Positions 62,885-64,000 of a DNA stretch of 64,000 nt are shown one piece after another. The notes under the pieces were generated by a model. The model had not been told where the DNA came from. It did no database searches and saw only the letters and a program-made list of their open reading frames with translations. Made by a program: the position numbers and the translations under genes. Source of the DNA: JBPYFK01 sp051984675 (GTDB taxonomy: Bacteria; Actinomycetota; Actinomycetes; Mycobacteriales; Pseudonocardiaceae); NCBI GenBank assembly GCA_051984675.1, contig JBPYFK010000164.1:50500-114499 (forward strand). Direction: 5' to 3'. The number at the start of each line of letters is the position of its first letter. Within the stretch, counting starts at the first letter, position 1.

Positions 62885-64000
62885 TCAGGGGATGTGGACC
62901 AGCAGGCGTCCTTCCGCTTCGGCCGCCCGGTTCTGCTCGGTCTGCCAGTCGGCCAACGCGAGCGCCGCCGTGCGCGGAGTCGTCCGGTCCGCGTCCCACG
63001 CAGCCAGCAGCGGAGCGATCTTGGCCAGCATCTCCTCGCGGAGGACGCCGAACGACCGGACCGGGTCGGCGTCGACCCGGCCGAACAACAGCCACCACGC
63101 CCACGCCACCGCGCCGGAGTTGGCGACAAAGTCGGGAATGACCGGGATCGCCCTGGACACCAGCAGGTCCTCGGCCTCCTGCGTGACCGGGGTGTTGGCC
63201 GCCTCGACCACGACCCTCGCCGCAACGTGCGCGGCCGTCCGCGTGTTGATCGCGTACGACACCGCAGCCGGGATGAGGATGTCCACCTCCGCCGACAGCA
63301 CCGCTTCCCGCGGCAGGCGCCGCACACCCTCCGGCACCCGGTCCCGATCGATCTCCCCATAGGCGTCACGCAGGTCGAGCAACGCCGGAACGTCCAGCCC
63401 GTCCGGGTGATACAACGCTCCGGCCGCGTCCGCCACCGCGACCACCTTGAGCCCCGCCTCATGCAGGTACCAGGCGGCTCCGCCGCCCATGGTGCCCACA
63501 CCCTGCACCGCCACCGTCGTCTTGGCCGGCTCCCAGCCACGGGCATGAACGACTCCGAGACAGCTCTGCGCCACGCCGTATCCCCCGACGACATCCCCGA
63601 GCAGCAACCCGCCGGGCACCGGCGCGTTCAGCCCCGCGCGCACGCGCCGCAAGGTGCTCTCCGGGTCAGGAGCCCGGCGGATCGCCGCGTGGTACGACTG
63701 CTGCAGCCCCACCTCAGCGAAGACGTCATCGATGAGGTGCTGGGGCACGCCGAGATCCTCCGCGGTCACCCAGTGCGCGTCGATCCACGGACGCATCGCC
63801 TGCACGAACCGCTTGAGCACGCCCCGCGCCTGCGGATCCTTCGGGTCGCAGTCGATCCCGCCCTTGGCGCCACCCACCGGCAGGTTGAACACCGCGGTCT
63901 TCCGTGCCATGCCGAGGGCCAGATCCTCGACCTCGGACAGCGTGCAGCCCGCCCGCATCCGGGTTCCGCCGGTGGCCAGGCCGGATACCAGGCTATGGAA
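62885..64000 (-). CDS. Glu/Leu/Phe/Val dehydrogenase, 3' portion (5' end outside window)
   Basis: Oxidative deamination of an amino acid to its 2-oxo acid with NAD(P). At least 371 residues are visible, reading in at FHSLVSGLATGGTRMRAGCTLSEVEDLALGMARKTAVFNLPVGGAKGGIDCDP. The last part holds the GGAKGGI motif with the catalytic Lys. Then come WVTAEDLG and DDVFAEVG, and the NAD domain with VAVQGVGTMGGGAAWYLHEAGLKVVAVADAAGALY. DILIPAAVSYAI and VVEAANTPVT follow. The mix is closest to leucine/valine-type dehydrogenases of actinobacteria. The N terminus is missing from the window. Confidence 0.92.
   Translation of the reverse strand, partial: FHSLVSGLATGGTRMRAGCTLSEVEDLALGMARKTAVFNLPVGGAKGGIDCDPKDPQARGVLKRFVQAMRPWIDAHWVTAEDLGVPQHLIDDVFAEVGLQQSYHAAIRRAPDPESTLRRVRAGLNAPVPGGLLLGDVVGGYGVAQSCLGVVHARGWEPAKTTVAVQGVGTMGGGAAWYLHEAGLKVVAVADAAGALYHPDGLDVPALLDLRDAYGEIDRDRVPEGVRRLPREAVLSAEVDILIPAAVSYAINTRTAAHVAARVVVEAANTPVTQEAEDLLVSRAIPVIPDFVANSGAVAWAWWLLFGRVDADPVRSFGVLREEMLAKIAPLLAAWDADRTTPRTAALALADWQTEQNRAAEAEGRLLVHIP

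Overview
The window is high-GC actinomycete DNA. Gene content and order point to the Mycobacteriales/Pseudonocardiaceae side of the phylum (Saccharopolyspora- or Amycolatopsis-like). The evidence is an ergothioneine operon egtABCD, an aconitase with an AcnR-type operator, a gcvH-garA-DUF151-merR-gcvP block matching the Rv1822-Rv1832 neighbourhood of Mycobacterium tuberculosis, frequent GTG/TTG starts, and many 4-bp start/stop overlaps. About 60 protein genes are supported. I see no tRNA, rRNA, CRISPR array, IS element or phage, so this looks like chromosome with an ordinary mixture of core and accessory genes.

Layout. 1-9.7 kb: start of fabG (cut by the window edge), a fused FAD/Fe-S dehydrogenase, an NmrA-like reductase, ogt, a ComA-like phosphosulfolactate synthase coupled to a MmgE/PrpD protein, and a MoxR ATPase/DUF58 pair. 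9.7-14.3 kb: a MobA-like nucleotidyltransferase, an NlpC/P60 cell-wall hydrolase, and a gntR-eamA-sirtuin operon. 14.4-25.8 kb: acn with an AcnR box on its promoter, five small accessory genes, a methyltransferase gene, the divergent egtABCD operon, and acnR about 7.8 kb from its presumed target. 25.8-31.3 kb: a peptide transporter, two CNNM/CorC-type membrane proteins behind a structured leader, and a conserved protein of uncertain function. 31.5-38.9 kb: the glycine-cleavage/GarA block, with a tandem glycine riboswitch before gcvP. 39-49.3 kb: a receiver-only response regulator, an acyl-CoA synthetase, an MFS exporter with a winged-helix regulator, and an ABC importer diverging from a CitA/CitB-type two-component system. 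49.4-64 kb: a phospholipase-D-like protein, MFS exporters, a malonate (mat) cluster with its GntR regulator, an ACT-domain membrane protein, a short crotonase, an epimerase, a MarR/quinone-oxidoreductase pair and the 3' part of a Glu/Leu/Val dehydrogenase gene.

How the parts work together. Central carbon and nitrogen control recurs: AcnR/aconitase (TCA entry), GarA (2-oxoglutarate node), glycine cleavage under glycine-riboswitch control, and the Glu/Leu dehydrogenase. Redox defence is represented by ergothioneine and Ogt.

The most interesting signals are regulatory. A perfect match to the corynebacterial AcnR motif overlaps the acn -10, and a degenerate copy lies in front of the displaced acnR. 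A gene-free gap sits where an FtsR-type merR gene is expected and carries TGATCA repeats every 18-19 bp. Structured, unclassified RNA precedes the CNNM genes. Several palindromes lie next to probable cognate regulators. I found no clearly new multi-gene system.
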